From: Capitulum mitella | Lineage: Eukaryota; Arthropoda; Thecostraca; Pollicipedomorpha; Pollicipedidae | DNA: 64,000 nt | Reading direction: 5' to 3' | NCBI GenBank assembly: GCA_030062745.1 | Contig: CP099846.1 | Span: 7,871,432 to 7,935,431 of the forward strand | Part shown: positions 1 to 11,438 of the stretch, one piece after another | How positions within the stretch are numbered: position 1 is the stretch's first letter | Layout: every line of letters starts with the position of its first letter | Made by a program: the position numbers and the translations under genes | The notes under the pieces: model-generated | Seen by the model: only the letters and a program-made list of their open reading frames with translations | Told to the model about the DNA's origin: nothing | Database searches by the model: none

Positions 1-903
1 CGCCGAAATCCAGCCTAGCGATGATTATCGTGAGTTCTTTGAGGTCTCGATCATCCCCTTTGGTCAAGAGCCTCCACGGGGAATCAAGTTCCCCAACCCG
101 GTGCTCTCCAAAGTGCCAGATGGATGGGGCGCATAATCTGCGGGAACAAGTTCTTCTTGTTTTGCCATCAGTTCTCCGTGACTCTCAGTGAATTGGGAGC
201 ACTCAAGCACTTCGTCTCTTTCATGGTTGTTCTGTACGTCAGTGCATGGTTCTGCTCTTCATCGGCGGTCAACGCTCCCGTGCACGACCTGGCCGTTCTG
301 CAAAGCCTGATTTGAATGCTGAGATCTCGATGGGGACTTTGCCAATCACCTATTATCTATTATAACATTATATATAACATATAATTTATCATAACAATCA
401 CCTATTATGGTATCCCAGCGAAGAATTGGCTGGTGTGTTGTTCTTCGACGAGGGCGTGCCATGTGAGATGAAGAGGAAGAGGATCGCGTCATTCCAGGAA
501 CAGGGATCGGAGAGGTCTCACAGCGAGCGCGGGTGGATCTCGCAGCAAAGGAGGTTCTCGTCTCAGGAAGATCATCGTCGACTTCATTACCGCAAAGTCG
601 GTGGCCAATCTGCAAGCCTACGGCATCAACATGGACTTCCTTGCCGCCGATCCCGCTGATCGGGAGACAGCACCTGGCTCCAAGAACGCTAAGGAAGTCC
701 TGTGCGGGATCGCGGTAGTTAGCGACTTCGCCGAACGAGCTGTGGCTCTTATCCAAGTATACAATAAGGTACTGACGAAGGATGAAGGGCAAAAGCAGTA
801 CCTGCTGCAAGTCGTCGAATAGCATCGTCGCCAGAACCCCGAGACCACAAAGAGGGTTGAAGTATCATTCCCACCTAAGCCACACTGCTGCCGACAGGAC
901 CAG
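1..903 (+). pseudogene. Decayed copy of an uncharacterised arthropod-type protein gene
   Basis: Conserved-looking coding text runs along the plus strand but jumps between frames. Bases 2-137 read AEIQPSDDYREFFEVSII and onward. From about 112 a second frame reads ARWMGRIICGNKFFLFCH up to a stop at 313-315. From 399 a third reads HLLWYPSEELAGVLFFDE. Near 533 comes VDLAAKEVL in another frame, and from about 565 to 822 a last frame reads IIVDFITAKSVANLQAYG, then SDFAERAVALIQVYNKVL and LLQVVE. An in-frame TAG at 820-822 interrupts it, and similar text (HRRQNPETTKRVEV) continues after the stop. The order of motifs (RWM, FFDE, FAERAVALIQ, LLQVVE-HRR) fits a pattern I associate with uncharacterised arthropod proteins that may be transposon-derived; I cannot name the family. 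At least three frame changes, one premature stop and one insertion show it is not functional. The 5' part lies outside the window. Confidence 0.65.
343..408 (+). repeat. 14-bp direct repeat bounding a 52-bp AT-rich insertion
   Basis: CAATCACCTATTAT occurs at 343-356 and again at 395-408. The AT-rich stretch between them interrupts the pseudogene exactly where deleting one repeat copy plus the spacer restores a continuous reading (DFANHLLWYPSEE). This is what an insertion or slippage event with a 14-bp duplication would leave. Confidence 0.7.
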
Positions 904-910
904 TGACCCA

Positions 911-1357
911 TGACCTGAGGCAGAATGTGAAGTGTCTTTCGATCCAGTGTGTCAAAAGGAGTACTATGATGTGCATTTTATGCATATCGTGCACTTGGTT
1001 TAAAAAACTGAAGCACAAAACACGTTTGGGGGCATTTCAGACACACCTCTCCCTGAACGAATCTCCCAGGGATCACAAGTCGACGGAGAATGAGTTCTTG
1101 CTGGGGATAAATGGAATGGTGTTCTTTGACTTTAATGGGCTCGGAATGCACAAAAGCCGGCGCGAATTTCATCAAAATAAAATAAAATCCAGGACAAACG
1201 ACATACAATCTTCCTGTGAAAGTTGTTAAGAGTGTTGAACCAAGGCCATATTTTGCACACATGATTTTCTCCAAAAGACATATCAGTTAATGAGACAGCA
1301 CTCTGTAAAGTGTTCATCGTAATGCGCCCTTATATATGTATGCCTTCCTTAGGAAAG

Positions 1358-1400
<43 letters not shown>

Positions 1401-1994
1401 TTTCCCTAGGAATATATATATATATAGATGAAGTGGACAAAATTCAATAAGGAGAAAGCAAATGCCCGGGGGGGGGGGTGGTCTCGGCCAATGCGTCTCG
1501 TTCGCAGAATTGCCCCCGCAGTCATTTTTCCTTAAAATAGGCCCTGGTGAGGAAAGTCAGAAACTCGATATCTGCGATCAGAGGTCATGAATGCCTATAT
1601 TGATAACTGTACCGCTGTGGTACTCCGAGAGGAAATGCTCTACCCGTGGTAAACTTTTATCAAAAGACTTGTTTGCCCTGAACAATGCCGCTGATGGCGT
1701 TCAGTGCCAGTTTCAAAAAGAAATGCTTCAAGTGCTAGAAAATGTCAACAGAAATAAAAAGCCACTTTCTAGTCATCCACCAAGACGACGCAATGTGGGC
1801 CTACACGGGCCAATGGACGTATGCGTTCGTCGGCCGGCGCCCGTCGGTGACGTCACGCAGCAGCTGCGAAGAGGACAAGGTGGAATAGGACACACCAGGA
1901 ACCGTGAGAAATCGCTTCAAAGCTCCGTAATTGTAGAGTCCTGAAGAAAAATGCATATTACAGACTGGCTTCTAAGACTACAAGCCACAACATG
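911..1994. other. Non-coding stretch without recognised gene
   Basis: Only short unrelated open frames are present. The stretch holds a TA microsatellite (1360-1426) and a G10 run near 1466. I see no domain, splice structure or RNA gene. Confidence 0.5.
1360..1426. repeat. TA microsatellite
   Basis: TA dinucleotides fill 1360-1398 and 1411-1426. The flanks CTTCCTTAGGAAAG and CCTTTCCCTAGGAA are themselves roughly inverted, so the array can fold back on itself. Confidence 0.9.
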
Positions 1995-2339
1995 GTCAGT
2001 AGCGTAGCCAGGGGCGTAGCCACGATTCCGCCCAGGGGGTGGGGGGGCAAATCGGATCAAGGGGCCCTCATAACCAATGGGGTCCCTCGCCAGGGGCGGA
2101 CCCAGGATTTCACCAAGGCAGGGGGGAGGGAGGAGTGGAGGCGAATGGTCAGCACGGTGCCCCCATTTTTGCCCTTTAAATATGAAAAATGACGTAAATT
2201 TGCTTTTTTACCATATCAGATGACTAAAAAATTCAAATGCGCCACTTTATTTCAGAAAATTCTGCGTTTTGTTCCCGAGCGAAGTGGCCGAAATGACAAA
2301 AAGGCAAGATTTTAGGCGGTTCCGTCCCTCCATTTGAAA

Positions 2340-4150
2340 TGTGGTGTCTGTACCTGGTCCAGGAGCCCGTCTGTCCCCACCCCCCATCCCGTAGCTTCTG
2401 GGGACTTTTTTGTCAGGTTAGTTTAGGTTCCCTCTTGCAGTTACAGGAAATTTTTGGTGGTCTCGGGCCGTCTGCCGTGTCAGGGCCTTCTATTGGTCCC
2501 AGGTTCCTTCTAGAGTTTCACGTGTCCCGCGGGACGTCTCAGGCGCTTCTTTGGCAGTTTCAGGGGCACTTCGAACAGTCTCAGGGGCCCATCTGGCAGT
2601 TTCATGGACGCTTAAGCCATCTCGGGTTTCTTCCTGTCGTCCCTGGGACGTTTCTGCCATCTAAGGAGCCCCAGGCACTAAAAAGGGTCCTCTGTAAGTC
2701 TCTCTCTGCCGTGACAGAGGCGCCTCTGACAATTCTCTCTCTGACAGGTCCTTTGGCCGTTTCGTGAGCAGTCTGGGCGTCTCAAGGTCTGGTAGTTTCA
2801 GGGGCCCCTCTGGTCGTCTCAAGGGCCGCTGCTGCTAGAGACTTCTAGTTAGTAGTCTCAAAGGTCCCTCTCTAGCAGTCTCAGTGGACCCCCTATGGGC
2901 CTGGGTACCCTTCTTATCGCCTCTGGGATACATCTTTGCCATTTCAGTGGCCTTCTGGCAATTACAAAAGACCTTTTGGCAATATCAGGGCTCCTGTGCA
3001 GTGTCATAGGCCCTCTGACCGTCTCCGTTGGTCCCCATGGCTGTATCAGGGGTCTTCCTCTGTTACATGACGTATATCTGACAGTCCTTTAGGGCCCCTC
3101 TAGCCATAACAGGGGACTTTTTTGGCGCTTCAGGGGCCTCACTGGCAATCTTGGGGGACCTTGCCCGTGCCACGAGCCCGCTCATTACACTCAGGGGCCT
3201 TCTGGCCGTCCAGCGCCCTTATAAAACCCAAATACCGTCTCAGAGGACCTCTTATATCCTTTGTCTTGCAGGGGCCCTGCGATCCTTTTGGCGGTCTCAG
3301 GGGTCATCTGCGGTGTACGGGTCCATCTTGCCGTCTCAGAAACCACCTGACCTTCCCGGGGCCCTTGACAGCATCAAGAACCCCTCAAGTTTTCAAAAAG
3401 GTCAGTGCAGCCCATTTGTGGCTCCTCTCGAGATTGAGATCACCGACGAATCCCCGTTCAGGGAGCCCCTCTGGCTGGCCATGGTCTCCTTATGCCGTGC
3501 TAGGCATTCTCTTAAGTTCTTGCCGTCTCAGAGACCTCTCTGACACTTTTAACGGTCTCATGGGCCCTTTGCCGTGTTGTGGCCCCTCTTACGGTCTCAG
3601 GACCCTTTGCCGTGTTGGGGCGGCAAAGCGTCCCAAAAAAGTCCCCAAGGGCCTTTTGTCATCTTAGGGGCCATCATGCCGTGCCAGGGTCTCATTAACC
3701 CTCCCGGAGGCCCTCTAACTACATCAAGGACCTTTAGCTTGTTACTCACAGGGGCCCTCTGGGGACTCAATCCTCATCTTGGCCGTCTCAGCCTCAGCCT
3801 CATCTTGCCTCATCTTGAGCCGTCTGGCGGTCTCAGGGACACTCTGCCGTGTTGGGGCTCTGGTGTGGTCTCAGGGGCCCTTTGGGAACTTCAGGGGCCT
3901 TCTATGCGTGTCAGAGGCCATCTAACCCTCCAGGAGGTCTCCCTGACTGCATCAAGAGCCCATCAGGTTCTTATAGAGACCCCGTGAAGCTCATACGGGG
4001 CACCTCAGGGGCTCCTTTTAAGTCTGACAGGGGCCCCTTCTCAGACCTCAGGGAGAGGGACCATTGCCCCAATTGCTCCCCCTTCGGATCCACGCCTAGC
4101 CCTCGTAATCAGTGGGGACCCATGTGGTTAAAATTGCTGTCAGTTTGTTA
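2340..4150 (+). repeat. Degenerate GGGGCCCCT-cored minisatellite
   Basis: Roughly 27-31 bp units built on TCTCAGGGGCCCCTCTGGC recur dozens of times with heavy divergence. The palindromic GGGCCC core is the best preserved part. Open frames here (for example 2339-2767 and 3122-3667) come from the repetition and have no domain content. Confidence 0.75.
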
Positions 4151-4187
4151 AGGGGCCCCGCTGAAGAGTAAAGCGGGCCTATGCTCG

Positions 4188-4253
4188 CCTGTAAAGGCGT
4201 TCCTGCCGACCTGGCGGGTGCCTCTTATAGGTCGGCAGGGAAATCTTTACAGG
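4188..4253. other. 25-nt-arm inverted repeat (hairpin)
   Basis: Left arm 4188-4212 begins CCTGTAAAGGCG and ends CTGCCGACCT. Right arm 4229-4253 begins AGGTCGGCAGG and ends TTTACAGG. About 21 of 25 positions pair around a 16-nt loop. A second, shorter palindrome lies near 4637-4669 (AGCGTAAGACGCCC / GGGCGCCTCACGCT). Confidence 0.75.
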
Positions 4254-4830
4254 AAAGCAGCGGCCCCTGAATGATGGTTTAGAGGCCCCTGTTGGCCAGG
4301 GGGGCCAGGGGGGTCACTGCCTGTCTGTAGAGGGCACCCTATCCGCCTGTAAAGGGCCCCTGTCGACCTCTGGAGGCAGGGGCAGGGGCTTTCTTCCAGA
4401 CCGAAAGGAGGTCCCTTCATAAGCTGACAGAGGCTCTTTATGGGCCAACAGCCCCACCCAGACAAGCAGTGAACTCCCCTACAAGCTAGCAAGGGCCCCT
4501 AAACGCTCATTCAAACCACGGGGCTCTCTCATACCACACAAAGCCTCCTTGTGTATTCGGAGTACGTTTTCTTTAGGTTCGTAAGCCTTCTCTAATGCTT
4601 AAAATACTCTTATTTTGCTTTAACTGTCTGTTTCGGACAGCGTAAGACGCCCTGCGGGCGCCTCACGCTATCCAGAGAACTGGGGCTTTCGGCCCCGGGG
4701 GACCCGCTCGGCCGCCAGGGCGCCCCGCTTGGCCTCTAGGGGGACCATGGCCCCTTTGGTCCCTCTTGGCTACGCCAATGAGCGCAGCCAGGAAGTCTTA
4801 GGGGCTCTGGGACCCCCCGAAATTTTTCGT

Positions 4831-5530
4831 CCCACGAAGGGCTCCCTGGCCGGGAAAGGCAAACCAACTCCTCCGCAGAGGGTCCCCAGGCCCCTGGCAA
4901 AGACGGCTCTGGCACGTACTGAGGTACCCCTGACCGGGAGAGGTAAGTGGGGCCCTCGGCATAAGGGCCTACCAAACGGCGAATACCGGGAGGATGCTCC
5001 TCTGCAAAGGAGCCGCCGGCCAGGAACAGTCCTCCTTCCGTGGGATTGTGTCGGTGTGTCCAGAAGGCCCACGAAGGGCGCCCCTGGCCGGGAAAAGCAA
5101 GTCCACTCCACCACAAAGGGCCCCCAAGCCCCAGGCAAAAACCCCTCTGGCAGATTGCGGGGTGCCCCTGACCGGGAAAGGTACGTGGGGCCCCGTTATG
5201 TACCTGTCAAAAGACATATACGAGGACAGGAAAGGATGCTCCTCTGCAAAGGAACCGCCGGCCAGGGTAGCTCCTCCTGCCGTGGGACGACGTCGGTGTG
5301 TTGGGAAGGCCCACGAAGGGTTCCCCGGAAATTTACCTAAAGGGGTCCACCGGCCGGCAAACCTGCTCTTCCGCAAAGGAGCCCAGACCACGGGCAAGGA
5401 CTCTTCTGTCAGGTAGCGGGGTGCCCCTGTCCGGGAAAGGTATGTATGTATGTAGTATCCCCCGGCATGTATCCACCAAAAGGGATATTCGAGGGCCGGA
5501 AAGGATGTTCCTCTGCAAACGAGTTGCCAG
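4831..5530 (+). repeat. ~240-bp tandem repeat, about three units
   Basis: The landmark CCCACGAAGGG starts units near 4831, 5069 and 5310. Each unit then carries TGGCCGGGAAA, ACCCCTCTGGCA-like text, GTACCCCTGACCGGGA-like text and GGATGCTCCTCTGCAAA in the same order. The third unit is more divergent and contains a short GTAT expansion near 5441. Long open frames on both strands are by-products. Confidence 0.85.
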
Positions 5531-5559
5531 AAATCTTTGAACTCATGTAGACGGGCCTT

Positions 5560-6560
5560 GATATTCTCACGGGACACCTCAGACATTCAGGAAAGGATAC
5601 ACCGGGCGAGGGAATGCTTGAGGCCCACTCAAAAATATCAAGAACCCACTGAAAAGATCAAGGACCCCATAGAAAAACCCTAAGAGCCCTTTAGATGAAT
5701 CCATGGATGGGCCCCTGAGATCTGAGAGGCCCTCACCGAATTCGTCTCGAGGGTTCATTGGAGTTTTTGTGTGGCCCTCAAGCATTTGAGAAGCCCACTG
5801 ATATTTTGAAAAGTCTCCTAAACATTCGGGATAAGATTTTTTAACCGGATGAGGAAATGTCTGAGGCGCCCTCGGAATACATTAAGGGGTTTCTCAAAAG
5901 GCTTGAGACTCCATGCAAACTCGATGGATCCTTTAAAAGGAAGAGGCCTCCGTACCGTTCGATGGGCCTTTCTTAGTTATATCTCAAATGCCCTTGATAT
6001 TTTCAGGGGCACCTCATATATTTTGGAAAGGGTGAACTAGAAGAGTAAATGCCTCAGGGGCCCTCTGAAAATTCAAGGGCACTTCTAAAACACTTAGGAC
6101 CCTACAAAAACTCAAATATGAACTTCACATAAATTCAAGGAGAAGCACTCCTGGGTATCTACTTGAATTCATCTAGAGGGCCCATTGAAACGCCTGCGGA
6201 TCCCTCAGACCTTTGAGAAGGCCTTCAGCACTTTCAGGGGGCTTACATTCAGGAACGGAGTTTTAAGTCCAATGAGGAAATGTTTGTGGGCCCTCTAAAG
6301 AAACGAAAAACCATCTCAAAAAGCTTGAGGGTTCCACGGAAGACTCCAATGAGCCCTCAAGATGAATTCAAGAAGGGCCCCTAAGTCTACGGGAGGGCCC
6401 CATCTTGAATTTATCTAAAGGGCCCATTGTAGTTTTGTGGGTTCTGAACTCTCTGAGTACTCCTTTGATCATCGTATTTTCAGAGTAACTCTTTATAATG
6501 CCCTAGTGTGGCTTAAATTTTTTCATTGATGTTTTAGGGGTTTTCTGGAAACATCAAGGG
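5560..6560 (+). repeat. Degenerate AGGGCCC-containing repeat field
   Basis: Loosely periodic units of the type CTTGAATTCATCTAGAGGGCCC recur through the stretch with strong divergence. The GGGCCC core is shared with the field at 2340-4150, but the rest of the unit is AT-richer. No coding signal is visible. Confidence 0.55.
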
Positions 6561-6733
6561 CCCTCTCCGTAATGGCACCACAAAGAATCTCACTACGCTT
6601 TGGATAAATGCGAGGAAGAGCTCCTCACACCTCATGGAAAAACCTCCTGCCATAAAGGTGGGTTGGTGAGGCACCCAATTTCAAGTTGGGCCCCATTCAT
6701 TTCTGCCTATCATTTTCACAAAATGACACCCAG

Positions 6734-6866
6734 AGTGTGTGTATGTACACACACACACACATATACATAGATATAAATATATATATATATACATATATAA
6801 ACAAACCAAATGTCTCCGTTAAACCGTTTTTTAGTGTGTGTATGTACACACACACATATATATACA

Positions 6867-6942
<76 letters not shown>

Positions 6943-6974
6943 GAACCAAATGTGTCCGTTAAACCGTTTTTTAG
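6734..6974 (+). repeat. Two-copy duplication containing CA/TA microsatellites
   Basis: Two tandem units each begin GTGTGTATGTACACACAC, pass through CA and TA arrays, and end with AACCAAATGT, TCCGTTAAACCG and TTTTTTAG. Unit 1 ends near 6834 and unit 2 near 6974. The single-copy tail differs at only a couple of bases. Confidence 0.85.
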
Positions 6975-7199
6975 AACAACCGCCGTGGGTCAAAACAAAG
7001 TGCCCAAAATCCGTTGAGAAACACATTGGGGTAGGTTAGATCTGCGATCCCTGTGATCTCGATCTGTCCCCCCCCCCCAAATCATTACGCAAAACGACAC
7101 CTCTGGTCATGGGGTCCCGTAGTCTTCAGGAGTCCCCCTCGGCATTGGAAGCCCTCTCATTGTCTAGGACCCCTGAAAATTTCTGGCTAAGCCACTAAG

Positions 7200-9817
7200 C
7201 ATAGTTATTTTCAAGAAGCACAAAAAGGAGAATGAACAGGAGGCTTCGTTTTTCTTTCATAGCAGATAAGTCAAATGACGACATGATACCAATACGCTGT
7301 TCATGAGAAATTATCTCAACATTGGCTGGAGACTGCTCAGAATTATTGGGAGGGGGTGCGTAGGATTTTAGATCATCTCCTTCCAGTTATTGCCATATAC
7401 CTAATGTTAAAATCTCTAAATATCCGGGGGGGGGGGTCTGTACCCTTAATCTCCGGGATCTCCAGTCATGCCAGCAATACTGCTCGGTAAGTGGAAGCAC
7501 GCGGAAAACCAGGCGATTAAATTCCACTAACACCAACATTCTTGGTGCGATTTCAGTCCTCCGGCACGTTGCCCAGTTCTCAAAATCGCAGCGTCCTCCT
7601 CAGTAGCATGTCACTTTTGCCGGAATCCGAGGGGGAGGACGGGCTGTAAGCAGCCTTCATTAGAACGGATGTCCCGTCCTGGCCGCTGTCAAACGAGCTG
7701 CACAAAACGAGAGGGACAGGGAACAAAGGATGCCTTTTTATTTCAGTCACACCAACGGTGTAGAGTCCAAGTAGGATTTGGCAGCTGCATACACAGACTA
7801 GGCCGTATGAACGGTTCCTGTTTTCGCCACCTCTCCTAGCGTAATCGCCAAAAGTTTTGAAATTGGGCCAGCCGTGACCATTTGCTACGTCTACGTGGCT
7901 CGCAAAAAAAAACATTGACAGCTCAGACCAATGGCTACACCTACGTCGTGCCTTTCGGAAACTCTACCCGCAAAGGCTTGTTGCTTACGAAGGAAGCGAG
8001 GGTGGCAGCGAACAGGATGAAAGAAATAGGATACCTTCATGCGAAACAAATACTTGCTACAGCGTCCCAGAACGCGGATGAATGCTGGAGACACCGCTCC
8101 ACTGTGAACAAGAACAAACGAAAAAAAAACTGTTATGAACGACGTCATTCGCCTTCGGTTTCCGGCTCTTTCAAAGCTGTTCAGTTGTACTCTCTACTTC
8201 AAAACGTTCAATTTATGACATAGTTGTGCAGCGGACAGCGTAAACTGGCACGGAACGATTGTGTTTTTTACTTACGTTTTCCAAAGGTCTGCAGCTGATA
8301 ACAGCTCATGAAAGCACATCGTGAAGGTTCCAACACTGCCAACGCATAAAGTAAACACCGGCACTGCAGTAAACTGCAAAACATAAATAATTGGAGGCAT
8401 CAGAGGAGTCACCTGTGCCCCAGTGATGGAGGCAGGAGCAAAGGGTAATGTTTATACGAACATGGGGCACATTGTGTTAGCAACATGTAATCGGACATCA
8501 GGAACTGGCGTTTCTCCTGATGGTTAATGCCTTCAATGACGATGATAATTATACATCCGTAGTGCGTAACACACGTTATGTCAGTGAACGAAAATCACCT
8601 TAGTTTTCCCAAAATACCGTCGCGATAAGTTTAAACGAAAAAATGAAGGAAACGAGGAAAGGAAGAAGCAGGCCTGATTTTGAAGACACTCATTTCCAGC
8701 AATTGGTGAAAATTCAAGAACACCCAGCCTTTCCCACCAGGCACTCATCAGTATCGCTTGATACATGTGATTTATCACAGAAAACGTCTTGGGGTTTGGT
8801 TGGCACAATATCTGTGCGGGTGGTATGCCTAAATTCGTGTCTGCCATAACGATGTCTTCGTCATAACGAGTGACGCGAGTTGTTTGCTCAAGTGAGTAGC
8901 GAGAACTATTTCTGTGCTCCTGCTGCTATGTTGAAGTCCTGTCGTTGGCAGCTTCTGGTCGTGGCTGGAAACTGGCGATGATGCGACGAACGAAACATGA
9001 ATGGAACCTTTTGTTGCTCACTCCGATTGTTGATTCGCTTGTCCAGATTTATCCTGGCGTCCTGCATTGTCATGACATGTTCTCCGGTGCATGTTGTGCA
9101 TGGGGGACTGCATGTTCTCCGGTGGGAATCGCGCAGCACTATGCAAATACGCCATGTCATGTCATGTCATGTCATGTACGTACGCCATGTCACCGAGCTG
9201 TTTGTATGGGCATGTTGAAAAGTATAAAGAAAACTCACAAACGATCATCATGAGGGATGCAAATAGGAGAGTTGTCTGCGCAGCATCCAGTCAAGACGTA
9301 CAAAATCTGCCGGATACGAAATCCAGAAGAATGAAAGCAGGTGTAGTAATTGCTAGCAATTTTTTCGTCATCAGCAGCGGCTGGACGCACTCGTAGTTCC
9401 GGTTTGGAAGTTCGCTGCAAGCTACCTCAGTACAAACAACATGGTAGCACGGCTTACCTGTACAGCGAAAAGTAGTACCATCTCTGGTGTGAAGAGTCTG
9501 TCCAATGAAGCAGCTGCATTAAAACGATACGTTCACGATGCAAATTGCACAGATGTCACTGAGTAACCAATCGGTTTCAAATGTCACTTCTGTCATGAAA
9601 AGTCTAGTGTTATGAATGGATGTTTTCCTGAAGATCATGGCAATTCAAAAGAAGTCTCGCTCAAAGATTTTGTCCGTAGGAGCCAAATCGCCTTGACATT
9701 ATTGTTAATCTATTATTGCGTGTGTGCTATTATATTATGCATACTACATTAGCAATTACTTTATTATTATAATCATGACATTTATTATATATCTATACCA
9801 TACATATATATATACAG

Positions 9818-9888
<71 letters not shown>

Positions 9889-11438
9889 TATAATCAATCA
9901 TGACATCGTTTACTATGATGTCGTGGTAGTGCCAGAATGGCAATACAATAACATAACAGTAATATATATTTATGACGTCCACGGCATGCCAATTATCGTT
10001 ATTTCATAGAAATAACACAATTTTTTATTCTTTTATGATGCCGACGAAAACAACTTCTGTGGTGTTAATCATATGTCGTTTTTATTCGCCGTAGGTGTCC
10101 AGTTTTTATTTTAGTTATTCAGTGTTCTAATATCAAGATCAATCGACATGATTACCAGATTTGCCTTGAGCAATTTGTTTGCAGCTGTGCGTGCATCCGC
10201 CAGCCACTTTGACCAGAGGCGTCGGTATTCGCCTACATTGCAACCCGTTCTCCGTGTAACATTTGCGTCTTTCTGATGCTCCAACTGCTCCAACTCCAAT
10301 TCCAGGTTTCTGCATTTTTCCTTTGTTTTTGAGCATATACGCACAATAATGCCTATTTCTCCATTACCTCTGAAACATTTACTCATTGCTGGTCTCTTTT
10401 GTTTCCAGGGTGTACCAAACCCACCCATACTCCGCACATTATTGATGTCTGTCCTACCATTGCCGCTCCGGCGCTAACAGGGACTCTACAGTGTCATGGA
10501 GCTACTGTTTTGCTTTACCGACCACGAAATACGTCGGGTGTTGGAGGAAAATGACCTTTTTACACCGATGTTTCTGCAGTGTTATTTGCTTACCTATTTC
10601 CATGTCATGAAACGTATTGTTCATGCCTTGTTTATTGTCATGACGACAGGATTAAAACTTTCGTAACGCGAACAGTTCTGCACTTGACGACGACCTGTTT
10701 TAGCCTATGAGCTCAACATAGAATATAGATAATGTTTCCAACTGTTCATCCTGTGTCATGTCGAATCCTGCCATTGCTGGAAGGGAGTTACTTTAATGGA
10801 GAAAAGCGAGAAACAACACATGTTCTAGTCGTCATCTGAAGCAAAACACCAAGTCAGCCCTTACGGCTATGGGAATGCCGTTATTTAATCTGGATTGCCA
10901 CGGCCCGGCTGCTTTTCGACGTAGGTTTGCAGGTGGGATGGCGGGATTATTCGTGAACCGTATCTCATGAAGGCGGAGTAGGTACAGTCAGGGATAGAAG
11001 CCTGTTTGTAGGTAAGCTTTTGACGCGGGTTTCGCTTCTCTGACATATTTTTTTATTTACTTATTTGTTGTACGTCCTCAGGGCCTTCCACTGTATTGCT
11101 CCTAGCACCAACGTAACGGCTTTGACCTGCAGTAGCAGATTGCACTGGCCTTATATCTAAGTAGCGCGGTTCTGAACGGCTCAACTATGCACATTTTAGA
11201 GAGGTAAACACGAACGAATCGACCGCCTTTCCATATTCACGGCACAGTGAACGTTGGTGTTGCCTGCCAGTGCGAGCCGCTGTGATGCGCGCAAGCAGCT
11301 GACATCATACGCGTACCACCGCGTCTGTCCGGGAATAGGCCGACGCCAGATGAAAGAGCACACAGAGTACTGCCGTCAAAGAAACCAATCGAGTGCGCGC
11401 AATAGAGCTCTGCCGTCTGCGGGACATGAAATGTCTAA
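7200..11438. other. Gene-poor intergenic DNA
   Basis: No convincing gene is visible. A TA microsatellite lies at 9822-9885 and a short CATGT array at 9153-9176. The minus-strand frame 10437-10111 (108 codons, with a charged helix-like EKCRNLELELEQLEHQK segment) is the most protein-like item. It lacks a recognisable domain or supporting splice sites, so it is not called. Confidence 0.5.
9822..9885. repeat. TA microsatellite
   Basis: About 32 TA repeats with almost no interruption. Confidence 0.95.

Larger units (their letters stand above)
1995..7195. mobile_element. Possible large decayed composite element
   Basis: The left edge reads AGTAGCGTAGCCAGG (about 1998). The right edge, read on the minus strand near 7195, is AGTGGCTTAGCCAGA. 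These could be degenerate inverted termini around a repeat-only interior with G/C homopolymers. No transposase and no clear target duplication are seen, so this is a weak call. Confidence 0.2.

Noticed and set aside
2339..4151. Several plus-strand frames of 100-181 codons
   Set aside because: Built from the degenerate GGGGCCCCT minisatellite; overlapping frames all open, no domain, no splice logic.
10111..10437. 108-codon minus-strand frame with charged helix-like segment
   Set aside because: The most protein-like item in the gene-poor half, but no recognisable domain, no splice context and no repeat of the motif. Left uncalled.
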